Shown: one piece after another, positions 24,890-35,807 of the stretch
Layout: each line of letters begins with the position of its first letter
Position numbering within the stretch: position 1 is the stretch's first letter
From: Limnoperna fortunei
Taxonomy: Eukaryota; Mollusca; Bivalvia; Mytilida; Modiolidae
NCBI GenBank assembly: GCA_944474755.1
Contig: OX104124.1
Coordinates: 1,922,001 to 1,986,000, forward strand
Direction of reading: 5' to 3'
Length of the DNA stretch: 64,000 nucleotides
Translations under genes and position numbers: made by a program
Notes under the pieces: generated by a model
The model's database searches: none
What the model was told of the DNA's origin: nothing
The model's input: only the letters and a program-made list of their open reading frames with translations

Positions 24890-27013
24890 AATTAAAGATC
24901 AACTGTTCAGTTGAACATTTGAGGGTCTTTCCATACTTATATTCATTTTGTATTACGTGATGACATTCAAAATAATCAACTTTTTGCGAAATGTTATAAT
25001 TTTGCTATAAATATTTAAAAAAGAAATTATTTTGTATTATTTGCTACATATTGGTATTCTAAGAGAGATAACTCTTATAAAATTTTGATACAACTTTTCA
25101 CGACATGTCTTAAATTACTCGTAATTATTAATAGAACATTTTAGGAAGAAAATCATTTCAATATCTTTGAAAATAGCAAAGGTCAAAAACTATAACGTGA
25201 CCTTGACCCATGCAAGTTTTCAAGGTCAAAGGGCATGAGGGTCTATGGTGAAGACCCCGTGCCTCTATCATAAATGGTTAATGAGTTACAAGTGAAAAAC
25301 AAATAAGTTACATATATAATGGGAGATAACTCCTATAAAATGAAGTCAAATCCTTTTCCTGTAAATTTGACAAAGTTGCTCCTTTAAGAGAGCAACATTT
25401 TGCACTCTTTAGTTTTCCTTTATCATTAATAGTTAATGAGTTACTTGTGAAAAACCAATAAGTTACATATATAATGGGAGATAACTCCTATAAAATGATG
25501 TCAAATCCGTTTACTGCCATATAAAAAAGTTGCTCCTTTAAAAGACCAACATTTTGCACTCTTTAGTTTCCCTTTATCATTAATAGTAAATGAGTAACAT
25601 GTGAAAAACCAATTAGTTACATATATAATGGGAGATAACTCCTGTAAAATGAAGTCAAATCCTTTTCATGTAAATGTAACAAAGTTGCTCCTATAAGAGA
25701 TCAACATTTTGCACTCTTTACTTTCCCTCTATCATTAATAGTTAATGAGTACCATGTGAAAAACCAATCAGTTACATATATAATGGGAGATAACTCCTAT
25801 AAAATGAAGTCAAATCCTTTTCCTGTAAATGTAACAAAGTTGCTCCTTTAAGAGATCAACATTTTGGACTCTTTAGTTTCCCTCTATCGTTAACAGTTAA
25901 TGAGTAACATGTAAACAACCAATAAGTTACGTATATAATGGGAGATAACTCCTATAAAATGAAGTCAAATCCTTTTCTTGTAAATGTAACAAAGTTGCTC
26001 CTTTAAGAGACCAACATTTTGCACTCTTTCGTTTCCCTCTATCGTTAATAGTTAATGAGTAACATGTAAAAAACCAATAAGTTACATATATAATGGGAGA
26101 TAACTCGTATAAAATGAAGTCAAATCCTTTACCTGTAAATGTAACAAAGTTGCTCCTTTAAGAGACCAACATTTTGCACTCTTTCGTTTCCCTTTATCAT
26201 TAATAGTTAATGAGTAACATGTAAAAAACCAATAAGTTACATAGATAATGGGAGATAACTCCTATAAAATGAAGTCAAATTCTTTCCCTATAAATGTAAC
26301 AAAGTTACTCCTTGAAGAGACCAACATTTTGCACTCTTTCGTTTCCCTCTATCATTAATAGTTAATGAGTACCATGTGAAAAACCAATCAGTTACATATA
26401 TAATGGGAGATAACTCCTATAAAATGAAGTCAAATTACTTCCCTCCAAATGTGACAAAGTTGCGCATTACTAAGGCGAATATTTTACCCTCAATAAGTGT
26501 TTATCTATCTTTTACCGTTTCAAAGGAGTAGCGGACACAAGCAAATGTCAAAATTTAGAACGTGACCTTGACCTTTGACCTTGTGTCCATTTTCAAGGTC
26601 AAAGGTCATGATGGTCTAAAGTGAAGACCCCAGGCCTCTATCTCTTTTAGTTGCAGAGATTTGTTTGAATATCACTTACTACTTTTATTTAAAGGGAGAT
26701 AACTCCTATAACATGTCATCAGAACCCTTCAATCAATCTGTCCCAAAGTTGCGCAAGGATATAGGACACATTTTGGTAAAGGTTTGGTATTGCTATCTTT
26801 TTTGGTTTAGGAGGAGTAGCAGGAACAAGCTTTTTAGTAAAAGGGGAGATAACTCCGTAAAGGAAAAGGGTGTGGTCAGTCAGGGTGAACTGCGAAAGCG
26901 CAATGGGTAACCGATATCAGATATAAAATATCAAAGCGACATGTCGCGAAGTGAAAAAACCAGACATCGAAATAAGTTGGCGGAAGAAAAGAGAAAATAA
27001 TAATAATAATAAT
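24890..27013 (+). mobile_element. Chain element III with 155 bp array (about 8 units)
   Basis: The head has CTGTTCAG instead of CTGTTCGG. The leader, array (25317-26450), half-site hairpin near 26563, open frame (26665-26910) and (AAT)n tail are almost identical to element V (30373-32350), which has one 155 bp unit fewer. It lacks the terminal hairpins found in II, IV and V. Confidence 0.8.
25317..26450 (+). repeat. 155 bp tandem array, element III
   Basis: About eight units. The unit near 25930-26090 is absent from the matching place in element V. Confidence 0.93.
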
Positions 27014-27436
27014 AATTAAAGATCAACTGTTCGGTTGAACATTTGAGGGTCTTTCCATACTAATATTCATTTTGTATTACGTGATGACATTCAAAATAAT
27101 CATCTTTTTGCAAAATGCTATAACTTTGCTATAAATATTTAAAAAAAATATTTTGTATTATTTGCCGCAGATTGTCATTCTGAGAGAGATAACTCTTATA
27201 AAAGTATTATACAACTTTTCACGCCATGTCTTAGTTTACTCGAAATTATTAATAGAACATTTTAGGACGAAAATAATTTCAATATCTTTAAAAAAAGCAA
27301 AGGTCAAAAACTAGTACGTGACCTTGACCCATACAAGTTTTCAAGGTCAAAGGGCATGAGTATTTATGGTGAAGACCCCATGCCTCTATCATTACTAGTT
27401 AATGAGTAACATGTAAAAAATCAATAAGTTGCATAT

Positions 27437-29640
27437 ATAATGGGAGATAACTCGTATAAAATGAAGTCAAATTCTTTCCCTGTAAATGTAACATAGTTGC
27501 TCCTTTAAGAGATCAACATTTTGCACTCTTATGTTTCCCTCTATCATTAATAGTTAATGAGTACCATGTGAAAAACCAATCAGTTACATATATAATGGGA
27601 GATAACTCCTATAAAATAAAGTCAACTCCTTTACCTGTAAATGTAAGAAAGTTTCTCCTTTAAGAGATCAACATTTTGCACTCTTTAGTTTCCCTCTATC
27701 ATTAATAGTTAATGAGTACCATGTGAAAAACCAATCAGTTACATTTATAATGGGAGATAACTCTTATAAAATGAAGTCAAATCCTTTCCCTAAAAACGTA
27801 ACAAAGTTGCACCTTTAAGAGACCAACATTTTGCACTCTTTCGTTTCCCTTTATCATTAATAGTTAATGAGTAACATGTAAAAAACCAATAAGTTACATA
27901 TATAACGGGAGATAACTCCTATAAAATGAAGTCAAATCCTTTACCTGTAAATGTAACAAAGTTGCTCCTTTAAGAGACCAACATTTTGCACTCTTTAGTT
28001 TCCCTCTATCATTAATTGTAAATGAGTACCATGTAAAAAACCAATCAGTTACATATATAATGGGAGATAACTCCTATAAAATGAAGTCAAATCCTTTCCC
28101 TATAAATGTAACAAAGTTGCTCCTTTTAAAGACCAACATTTTGCACTCTTTAGTTTCCCTTATCATTAATAGTTAAAGAGTAACATGTAAAAAACTAATA
28201 AATTACATATATAATGGGAGATAACTCCTATAAAATGAAGTCAAATCCTTTTCTTGTAAATGTAACAAAGTTGCTCCATTAAGAGATCAGCATTTTGCAC
28301 TCTTTAGTTTCCGTCTACCATTAATAGTTAATGAGTAACATGCGAAAAACCAATCAGTTACATATATAATGGGAGATAACTCCTATAAAATGAAGTCAAA
28401 TCCTTTACCTGTTAATGTAACAAAGTTGCTCCTTTAAGAGTTCAACATTTTGCACTCTTTACTTTCCCTTTATCTTTAATAGTAAATGAGTTCCGTGTGA
28501 AAAACTAATTGATTACAAATATAATGGGAGATAACTCCAATAGGATGACTTCAAATCCTTTTCCTGTAAGTGACAAAGTTGCTCCTTTAAAAGATCAACA
28601 TTTTGCACTCTTTAGTTTCCCTCCATCATTAATAGTTCATGAGAACCATGCGAAAAACCAATCAGTTACATATATAATGGGAGATAACTCCTATAAAATG
28701 AAGTCAAATCCTTTCCTTGTAAATCTAACAAAGTTAAGACCAACATTTTGCACTCTTTACTTTTCTTTTATCATTAATAGTTAATGAGTTACATGTGAAA
28801 AACTAATAAATTACACATATAATGGGAGATAACTCCTATAAAATGAAGTCAAATCCTTTCGCTGTAAATGTAACATAGTTGCTCCTTTAAGAGATCCACA
28901 TTTTGCACTCTTTAGGTTCCCTCTATCATTAATAGTTAATGAGTACCATGTGAAAAACTAATCAGTTACATATATAATGGGAGATAACTCCTATAAAATG
29001 AAGTCAAATCCTTTCCCTACAAATGTAACAAAGTTGCTCCTTTAAGAGACCAACATTTTGCACTCTTTCGTTTCCCTTTATCATTAATAGTTAATGAGTA
29101 ACCTGTCAAAAACCAATAAGTTATATATATAATGGGAGATAACTCCTATAAAATGAAGTCAAATCCTTTTCCTGTAAATGTAACAAAGTTGCTCCTTTAA
29201 GAGATCAACATTTTGCACTCTTTATTTTCCCTCTATCATTAATAATAAATGAGTACCATGTGAAAAACCAATCAGTTAAATATATAATGGGAGATAACTA
29301 CTATAAAATGAAGTCAAATCCTTTCCCACTACATGTAACAAAGTTGCTCCTTTAAGAGGCCAACATTTTGCACTCTTTCGTTTCCCTTTATCATTAATAG
29401 TTAATGAGTAACATGTAAAAAACCAATAAGTTACATATATAATGGGAGATAACTCCTATAAAATGAAGTCAAATCCTTTTTTTGTTAAAGTAACAAAGTT
29501 GCTCCTTTAACAGATCAACATTTTGCACTCTTTACTTTCACTCTATCATTAATAGTTAATGAGTACCGTGTGAAAAACCAATCAGTTACATATATAATGG
29601 GAGATAACTCCTATAAAATGAAGTCAAATTACTTCCCTCC
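27437..29640 (+). repeat. 155 bp tandem array, element IV
   Basis: About 15 units, including units with small deletions (near 28565 and 28730) and point variants; more heterogeneous than arrays III and V. Confidence 0.93.
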
Positions 29641-30208
29641 AAATGGGACAAAGTTGCGTCTTAATAGGACGAACATTTTATTTTCAATAAGTGTTTATCT
29701 ATCTTTTACCGTTTCAGAGGAGTAGCGCGAACAAGCAAATAGCAAAATTTAGAACGTGACCTTGACCTTTGACCTTGTGTCCATTTTCAAGGTCAAAGGT
29801 CAAGATGATCTATGGTGAAGACCCCAGGCCTCTATCTCTTTTAGTTGTTGAGATTTGTTTGAATATCACTTACTACTTTTATTTAAAGGGAGATAACTCC
29901 TATAAGATGTCGTCAGAACCCTTCAATCAATCTGTCCCAAAGTTGCGCAAGGATATAGGACACATTTTGGTAAAGGTTTGGTATTGCTATCTTTTTTGGT
30001 TTAGGAGGAGTAGCATGAACAAGCTTTTTAGTAAAAGGGGAGATAACTCCTAAAAGGAAAAGGGTGCGGTCAGTCAGGGTGAACTGCGAAAGCGCAATGG
30101 GTAACCGATATCAGATATAAAATATCAAAGCGACATGTCGCGAAGTAAAAAAACCAGACACCGAAATAAGTTGGCGGAAGAAAAGAGAAAAGAATAATAA
30201 TAATAATA

Positions 30209-30362
30209 ATCAGAACAATAACTATAGGTCTTTCCACAGAAAGGTGGAAAGACCTAATAATAATCAGAACAATAACTATAGGTCTTTCCACAGAAAGGTG
30301 GAAAGACCTAATAATCAGAACAATAACTATAGGTCTTTCCACAGAAAGGTGGAAAGACCTAA
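30209..30362. repeat. Tandem hairpin unit, three copies
   Basis: Same AGGTCTTTCCAC-AGAAAG-GTGGAAAGACCT stem-loop as at 24729, again three copies, with one extra AAT in the first spacer. Confidence 0.93.
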
Positions 30363-30372
30363 TAATAATAAT

Positions 30373-32515
30373 AATTAAAGATCAACTGTTCAGTTGAACA
30401 TTTGAGGGTCTTTCCATACTTATATTCATTTTGTATTACGTGATGACATTCAAAATAATCAACTTTTTGCGAAATGTTATAATTTTGCTATAAATATTTA
30501 AAAAAGAAATTATTTTGTATTATTTGCTACATATTGGTATTCTAAGAGAGATAACTCTTATAAAATTTTGATACAACTTTTCACGACATGTCTTAAATTA
30601 CTCGTAATTATTAATAGAACATTTTAGGAAGAAAATCATTTCAATATCTTTGAAAATAGCAAAGGTCAAAAACTAGAACGTGACCTTGACCCATGCAAGT
30701 TTTCAAGGTCAAAGGGCATGAGGGTCTATGGTGAAGACCCCGTGCCTCTATCATAAATGGTTAATGAGTTACAAGTGAAAAACAAATAAGTTACATATAT
30801 AATGGGAGATAACTCCTATAAAATGAAGTCAAATCCTTTTCCTGTAAATTTGACAAAGTTGCTCCTTTAAGAGAGCAACATTTTGCACTCTTTAGTTTTC
30901 CTTTATCATTAATAGTTAATGAGTTACTTGTGAAAAACCAATAAGTTACATATATAATGGGAGATAACTCCTATAAAATGATGTCAAATCCGTTTACTGC
31001 CATATAAAAAAGTTGCTCCTTTAAAAGACCAACATTTTGCACTCTTTAGTTTCCCTTTATCATTAATAGTAAATGAGTAACATGTGAAAAACCAATTAGT
31101 TACATATATAATGGGAGATAACTCCTGTAAAATGAAGTCAAATCCTTTTCATGTAAATGTAACAAAGTTGCTCCTATAAGAGATCAACATTTTGCACTCT
31201 TTACTTTCCCTCTATCATTAATAGTTAATGAGTACCATGTGAAAAACCAATCAGTTACATATATAATGGGAGATAACTCCTATAAAATGAAGTCAAATCC
31301 TTTTCCTGTAAATGTAACAAAGTTGCTCCTTTAAGAGATCAACATTTTGGACTCTTTAGTTTCCCTCTATCGTTAATAGTTAATGAGTAACATGTAAACA
31401 ACCAATAAGTTACGTATATAATGGGAGATAACTCGTATAAAATGAAGTCAAATCCTTTACCTGTAAAAGTAACAAAGTTGCTCCTTTAAGAGACCAACAT
31501 TTTGCACTCTTTCGTTTCCCTTTATCATTAATAGTTAATGAGTAACATGTAAAAAACCAAGAAGTTACATATATAATGGGAGATAACTCCTATAAAATGA
31601 AGTCAAATTCTTTCCCTATAAATGTAACAAAGTTACTCCTTGAAGAGACCAACATTTTGCACTCTTTCGTTTCCCTCTATCATTAATAGTTAATGAGTAC
31701 CATGTGAAAAACCAATCAGTTACATATATAATGGGAGATAACTCCTATAAAATGAAGTCAAATTACTTCCCTCCAAATGTGACAAAGTTGCGCCTTACTA
31801 AGGCGAATATTTTACCCTCAATAAGTGTTTATCTATCTTTTACGGTTTCAAAGGAGTAGCGGACACAAGCAAATGTCAAAATTTAGAACGTGACCTTGAC
31901 CTTTGACCTTGTGTCCATTTTCAAGGTCAAAGGTCATGATGGTCTAAAGTGAAGACCCCAGGCCTCTATCTCTTTTAGTTGCAGAGATTTGTTTGAATAT
32001 CACTTACTACTTTTATTTAAAGGGAGATAACTCCTATAACATGTCGTCAGAACCCTTCAATCAATCTGTCCCAAAGTTGCGCAAGGATATAGGACACATT
32101 TTGGTAAAGGTTTGGTATTGCTATCTTTTTTGGTTTCAGAGGAGTAGCAGACACAAGCTTTTTAGTAAAAGGGGAGATAACTCCGTAAAGGAAAAGGGTG
32201 CGGTCAGTCAGGGTGAACTGCGAAAGCGCAAAGGGTAACCAATATCAGATATAAAATATCAAAGCGACATGTCGCGAAGTGAAAAAACCAGACACCGAAA
32301 TAAGTTGGCGGAAGAAAAGAGAAAATAACAATAATAATAATAATAATAATAATCAGAACAATAACTATAGGTCTTTCCACAGAAAGGTGGAAAGACCTAA
32401 TAAGAAACAGACAAAATGCAATAAGTCTTTCCACTGGAAAGTGGAAAGCCTTAATAATAAGAAACAGACAAAATGCAGTAAGTCTTTCCACTTGGAAAGT
32501 GGAAAGCCTTAAATA
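30373..32515 (+). mobile_element. Chain element V (last of chain), about 7 units
   Basis: Near duplicate of element III through leader, array, half-site hairpin (near 31889), open frame (31993-32238) and AAT tail. It ends with one hairpin of the AGGTCTTTCCAC type (32370-32400) and two of the A-type (CTTTCCACTGGAAAGTGGAAAG and CTTTCCACTTGGAAAG...), up to 32515. It therefore joins an I-V type body to an A-type 3' end. Confidence 0.8.
30801..31780 (+). repeat. 155 bp tandem array, element V
   Basis: About seven units, one fewer than array III, with otherwise matching unit variants in the same order. Confidence 0.93.
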
Positions 32516-32647
32516 GGAAAGATCTGAAAGATAGGAACACACAAAACGCGAAGCAACCAGGAAAACTATGCGTTTCATTCATTATAGACGCATACCTTGA
32601 CTAAAATATGTCATATGCATATGTTTAAGTTAACATTTTTTTTACAG

Positions 32648-32871
32648 GTGACAGTATGGTTTTAGCGCACGATCTGAATTTTCAGAAATTTTCTACTCCG
32701 GATCAGGATAATGATTCTTCCAATAAACATTGTGCCTTGTCCTTTCAAAGTGGATGGTGGTACAATAACTGTTATGATGCGAACCTTAATAGACCATATT
32801 CTATGTCAGCATGGTCTCCCTTTTCAAGTAATGTTAAAAACAGTATTATAATGATTCGCAAAACATTATAA
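32648..32871 (+). CDS. Fibrinogen-related domain protein, terminal exon
   Basis: This exon encodes the C-terminal end of a fibrinogen C-terminal domain (FReD), found in secreted lectin-like recognition proteins (FREPs, ficolins, tenascins), which are abundant in molluscs. The reading begins GDSM and shows FSTPDQDNDSSNKHCALSF followed by GWWYNNCYDANLN. These are the FReD calcium-site signature (D-x-D-N-D), the last conserved cysteine pair (HC...NNC) and the WWYN-C-ANLN motif. The exon starts after a T-rich AG acceptor (32646-32647) in phase 1, so a G from the previous exon would restore the usual AGDS glycine. The stop is at 32869-32871. Upstream exons are not visible in the window; they must lie more than 32 kb upstream, or this is an orphan exon. 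Whether it is FREP-type, ficolin-like or other cannot be told from this part. Confidence 0.88.
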
Positions 32872-32898
32872 ATAATTGTTAAATTCTGAGATGCATTA

Positions 32899-32904
32899 AA
32901 TAAA
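32899..32904 (+). terminator. Polyadenylation signal of fibrinogen-domain gene
   Basis: AATAAA lies 28 bases after the stop codon, followed by a GT-rich stretch (TTATGTGTTTTTTGTT). This supports a genuine 3' end. Confidence 0.75.
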
Positions 32905-33964
32905 TATAGTCATTTATGTGTTTTTTGTTAAATCAAGTACTGACCTTCGCATGTAAAATATATTAAATATTATTCCTTAATTGAATATAATAAAAAAATA
33001 TACAATCAACAATGAGGCAACACAAAATTACAAAAGTTTAAAAACATTACTACGCCAGACGTACGTTTCGTCTATTCTAGCCTAATTAGTGCAAACTGTA
33101 CCAATCTTTAATGTAATAACAACCCATACCGTAATAAATTTTTAACATATGTTAAAATGCATTTTATTAAGTTAGTTCAGGTATTTGAAGCACATCTGCT
33201 CTTAAAAAATGCCTCATTTTTCTATAGTTTAGTTTTAACACAGAAACTACTAGAATTTATTAAACCAACGGTTACAATTGAAGCAAAAACAAAGGGTATC
33301 AACACTCCATTTTAGTAAAAAAAGACACCTAGTAGTAATGCGATAACATAAACGATAGCTCAAGGACCCTCAAAACCACGGGAAAATAAAACGTGGACAA
33401 CAACAAACAAACACAAACCAGACACACAATGCGAAGACCAAAAATTGAGTTTTATGAAGCCGTCTAAAACCGGGTGCATGGGTCCAAAGTGCTATAACCG
33501 TTATGATTTTGATTTTTTTCGTTAGTTATTTGCTAACAACACATAAATTATACCTAAGTGCAGTTAACTCTGTTGTAAACAGATTTATAAAGGTATGTAA
33601 TAATTGTTCCCTGCATGACTCCACATGGATTAATTTTCGCGACGGTAAAATCATGTGCCTGGCCACAGAGGTAGTAATACCGGTAAACTGGAGCTGTAGA
33701 GCTCACTTCGATTTTGAAGTGAACAGCCATATTTACGCGCTATGACGTTATGTACGGGTAAAATCTAAGGATTGTTAATTTACAGCAAGGAGTTTCACAG
33801 GCAAACATTAAGAACGTTTATTAATAATGTTATCGCGTGTATATTCTGCTTATCAGTTTTTTCATTTCATGTAACATTAAAAATCAGTGTTTGAACAACG
33901 TCTATCGATCTTATTGTTAGATAACAATACAGAGAATTACACTTTTGCATCCTTCAATTAAAAA
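32905..33964. other. Sequence without a recognised gene
   Basis: AT-rich DNA with a diverged copy of the Mytilus-type motif at 33052-33095 (TACGCCAGACGTACGTTTCG). Open frames (e.g. 33503-33745) match nothing I know. Confidence 0.55.
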
Positions 33965-35525
33965 GTCGTTACCATGGTGTCTACAACTTTAGCCGATCTG
34001 CTTGCAAAAAACACAATAAAGTCTGGGGACTAAAACGAATCCTTGTGGAACGCCATACTTAAGGTGCAAGTCATTGGAATAAACTCACCCGACAACAAGT
34101 CCGATTAGTTAGATTTTACTTCACCCACGCTAAAGCAGATCCCTTGAAAAGGAATATTCTAAGCGATTAAAGATTTTGTGGTCAGTCACGTCAAATAATG
34201 CTGACAAATCCAACATAACTTGAACTGCGAAAGAGTGTTTGTCCAGCGCCGATGCAATGTCATGATGCACTTGTAAAAGAGCTGTTTCGGTAGAATGTCC
34301 TGTGATGTAAGCTGATTGCAAATTGTCCAAAACCGAATTTGACTGATGATGACATTCCACACGTGGAGATATATGTACCACTTTTGCAAGAATTTTCGAT
34401 AAGATACTGGTCGATAATTTTTTAACACCTCTTTATCCTATCCGGACTTTTAAAGAAGCGGTCTTTTGAATACTTGCGAAACAGATTCTTAGGGAAATGA
34501 TTTATTTAAAAAGGTTTTTGGAAGATATGTCCGGATTGATTCACACGACTTCGGTTTTGCCTTTTTATTTCGCCAGTTGAAGTAGGAGACAAACTAGTAA
34601 GCGAACGCCCTCGAATTTCACATCGGCTCTCAGTACATCAACGTTTTCTATGTCACTATATGCGCATAAATTATTTGGAATAGTTTCAATTATGCCAATA
34701 AAAAGTCACCAATGGTATCCATTGTCATTAGATGGTAGTATGACTTCTCGCTTATTTTCCGTCAGAAGGTTTCTAAGTCTGTGAAGTTGTTTTTTGATTT
34801 TTGCAAGCTTTCGCTATTTTGTTCGAAAAATATTCTTCCTTGCACTGAATCAAGAGTTGATTCGAGATTTTACACTAATTTTGATACATCTCCTTATGGA
34901 TGGTCAAGTCTTGTTTCGCATCTTACGTTCTGCCTTGCGACGTTCACGCGAAGTTCGTTGGTATACCATTCTGCGTTTGGTCAACTTTCTTGGATTGTAA
35001 AGTAGCGTGAATGTTCATGATCGCAGATAATGTAGAGACATATTAGGTGACAAGTTTATTAAAATACCTGTTTGGATTTTGAAAGGCAGTTGAGTTTCTC
35101 ACATCCTGGTTTTCTAGCGTCAGGTCATTTAGATTAAATTCGTCGTCACCTGGTATGACTAATGTGTCCGACGGAACAATGATTTGGTGTAGAAAATCTG
35201 ACCATTTGTCGAAAAATAAGTGTTTCGGAAGTTGCTAGTTCTTGATGGAGGCGGATGGTAAATCATTTATAGCAGAATCGTTTCTCTTTCGCTACTAACA
35301 TTACACTCGAGCAATTCGCCATGTCAGCATTGGCTGTTGTTTCATGTTTGTTTTATGGTCAAGTCAGTCAATTAAACGTTCGCTCTACCACGACCGCACT
35401 TGAATAACCTAAAAACGTGCTGTACGTTGTAACCGTTTGGCTTCAATTCGGATATAACACTTTTATCGACTGAAGACCCTAGCCAAGTCTCCGTAATAGC
35501 TAGAATGTCAACGTTATTCGTATAA
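33965..35525 (-). pseudogene. Decayed LINE (CR1/L2-like), endonuclease to RT
   Basis: Minus-strand remnant of a non-LTR retrotransposon. From the 5' side of the minus strand: an APE-type endonuclease motif DILAITETWL (about 35480-35510) followed by PNGYNV; a linker with a charged EEYFSNKI segment near 34830; RT motifs NYRPVS (about 34412-34430), LQSAYITGHSTETALLQVH (about 34255-34315), MLDLSALFDVTDHKIFNRLE (about 34150-34220) and YGVPQG (about 34039-34058). These are split over different frames with stops. It ends after a HHGN-like stretch near 33965, before the YADD box. The GHSTETALL and PQG context suits the CR1/L2 group. Truncated and not functional. Confidence 0.88.
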
Positions 35526-35807
35526 CAAGAAACTGGCTATTACATGTATATATTTGCTTTTATACTTGGTCCCACTATATATGGATCAATTTCTGGCCAT
35601 TACTACATTATAATTTTGTGGTGCTGTATTGTAAATACCGTAAAATCATAAATATGTTGAATTAGCTTCCTCTGCACGACATAAGTGTTTTTAAGTCGCA
35701 CCACACGAATACAGTCATTTGACAAAAAAGTTCTCAAATATTCTATGAGACCAATTTTACACATTTATATACTAACGCTAAATGAGTAACATTGTTATGA
35801 TGGTAAT
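35526..35807. other. Sequence without a recognised gene
   Basis: Short AT-rich stretch between the LINE remnant and the 5' LTR. It ends in TAAT, the left copy of the retrotransposon's target duplication. Confidence 0.6.

Larger units (their letters stand above)
27014..30372 (+). mobile_element. Chain element IV with 155 bp array (about 15 units)
   Basis: The leader (27014-27440) is nearly identical to that of element I, including GCCGCAGATTGTCATTCTG and the variant ATGAGTATTTATGG, so I and IV share a recent source. The array has about 15 units, some shortened. The half-site hairpin is near 29757. The small open frame is broken by a change at about 30048 (CTCCTAAAAGG). It ends with three hairpin units (30209-30362). 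Confidence 0.8.

Noticed and set aside
24578..24895. ORFs of poly-Asn/Ile and repeated RSFHRKVERPNN on either strand
   Set aside because: They are translations of (AAT)n and the hairpin minisatellite, not genes.
19144..32238. A repeated 81-codon ORF (MNITYYFYLKGDNSYN...) in elements I, II, III and V, extended in IV
   Set aside because: The copies are near identical because the elements are recent duplicates. In IV the frame is broken near 30048, and it spans the GGAGATAACTCC repeat motifs. No evidence of selection on protein.
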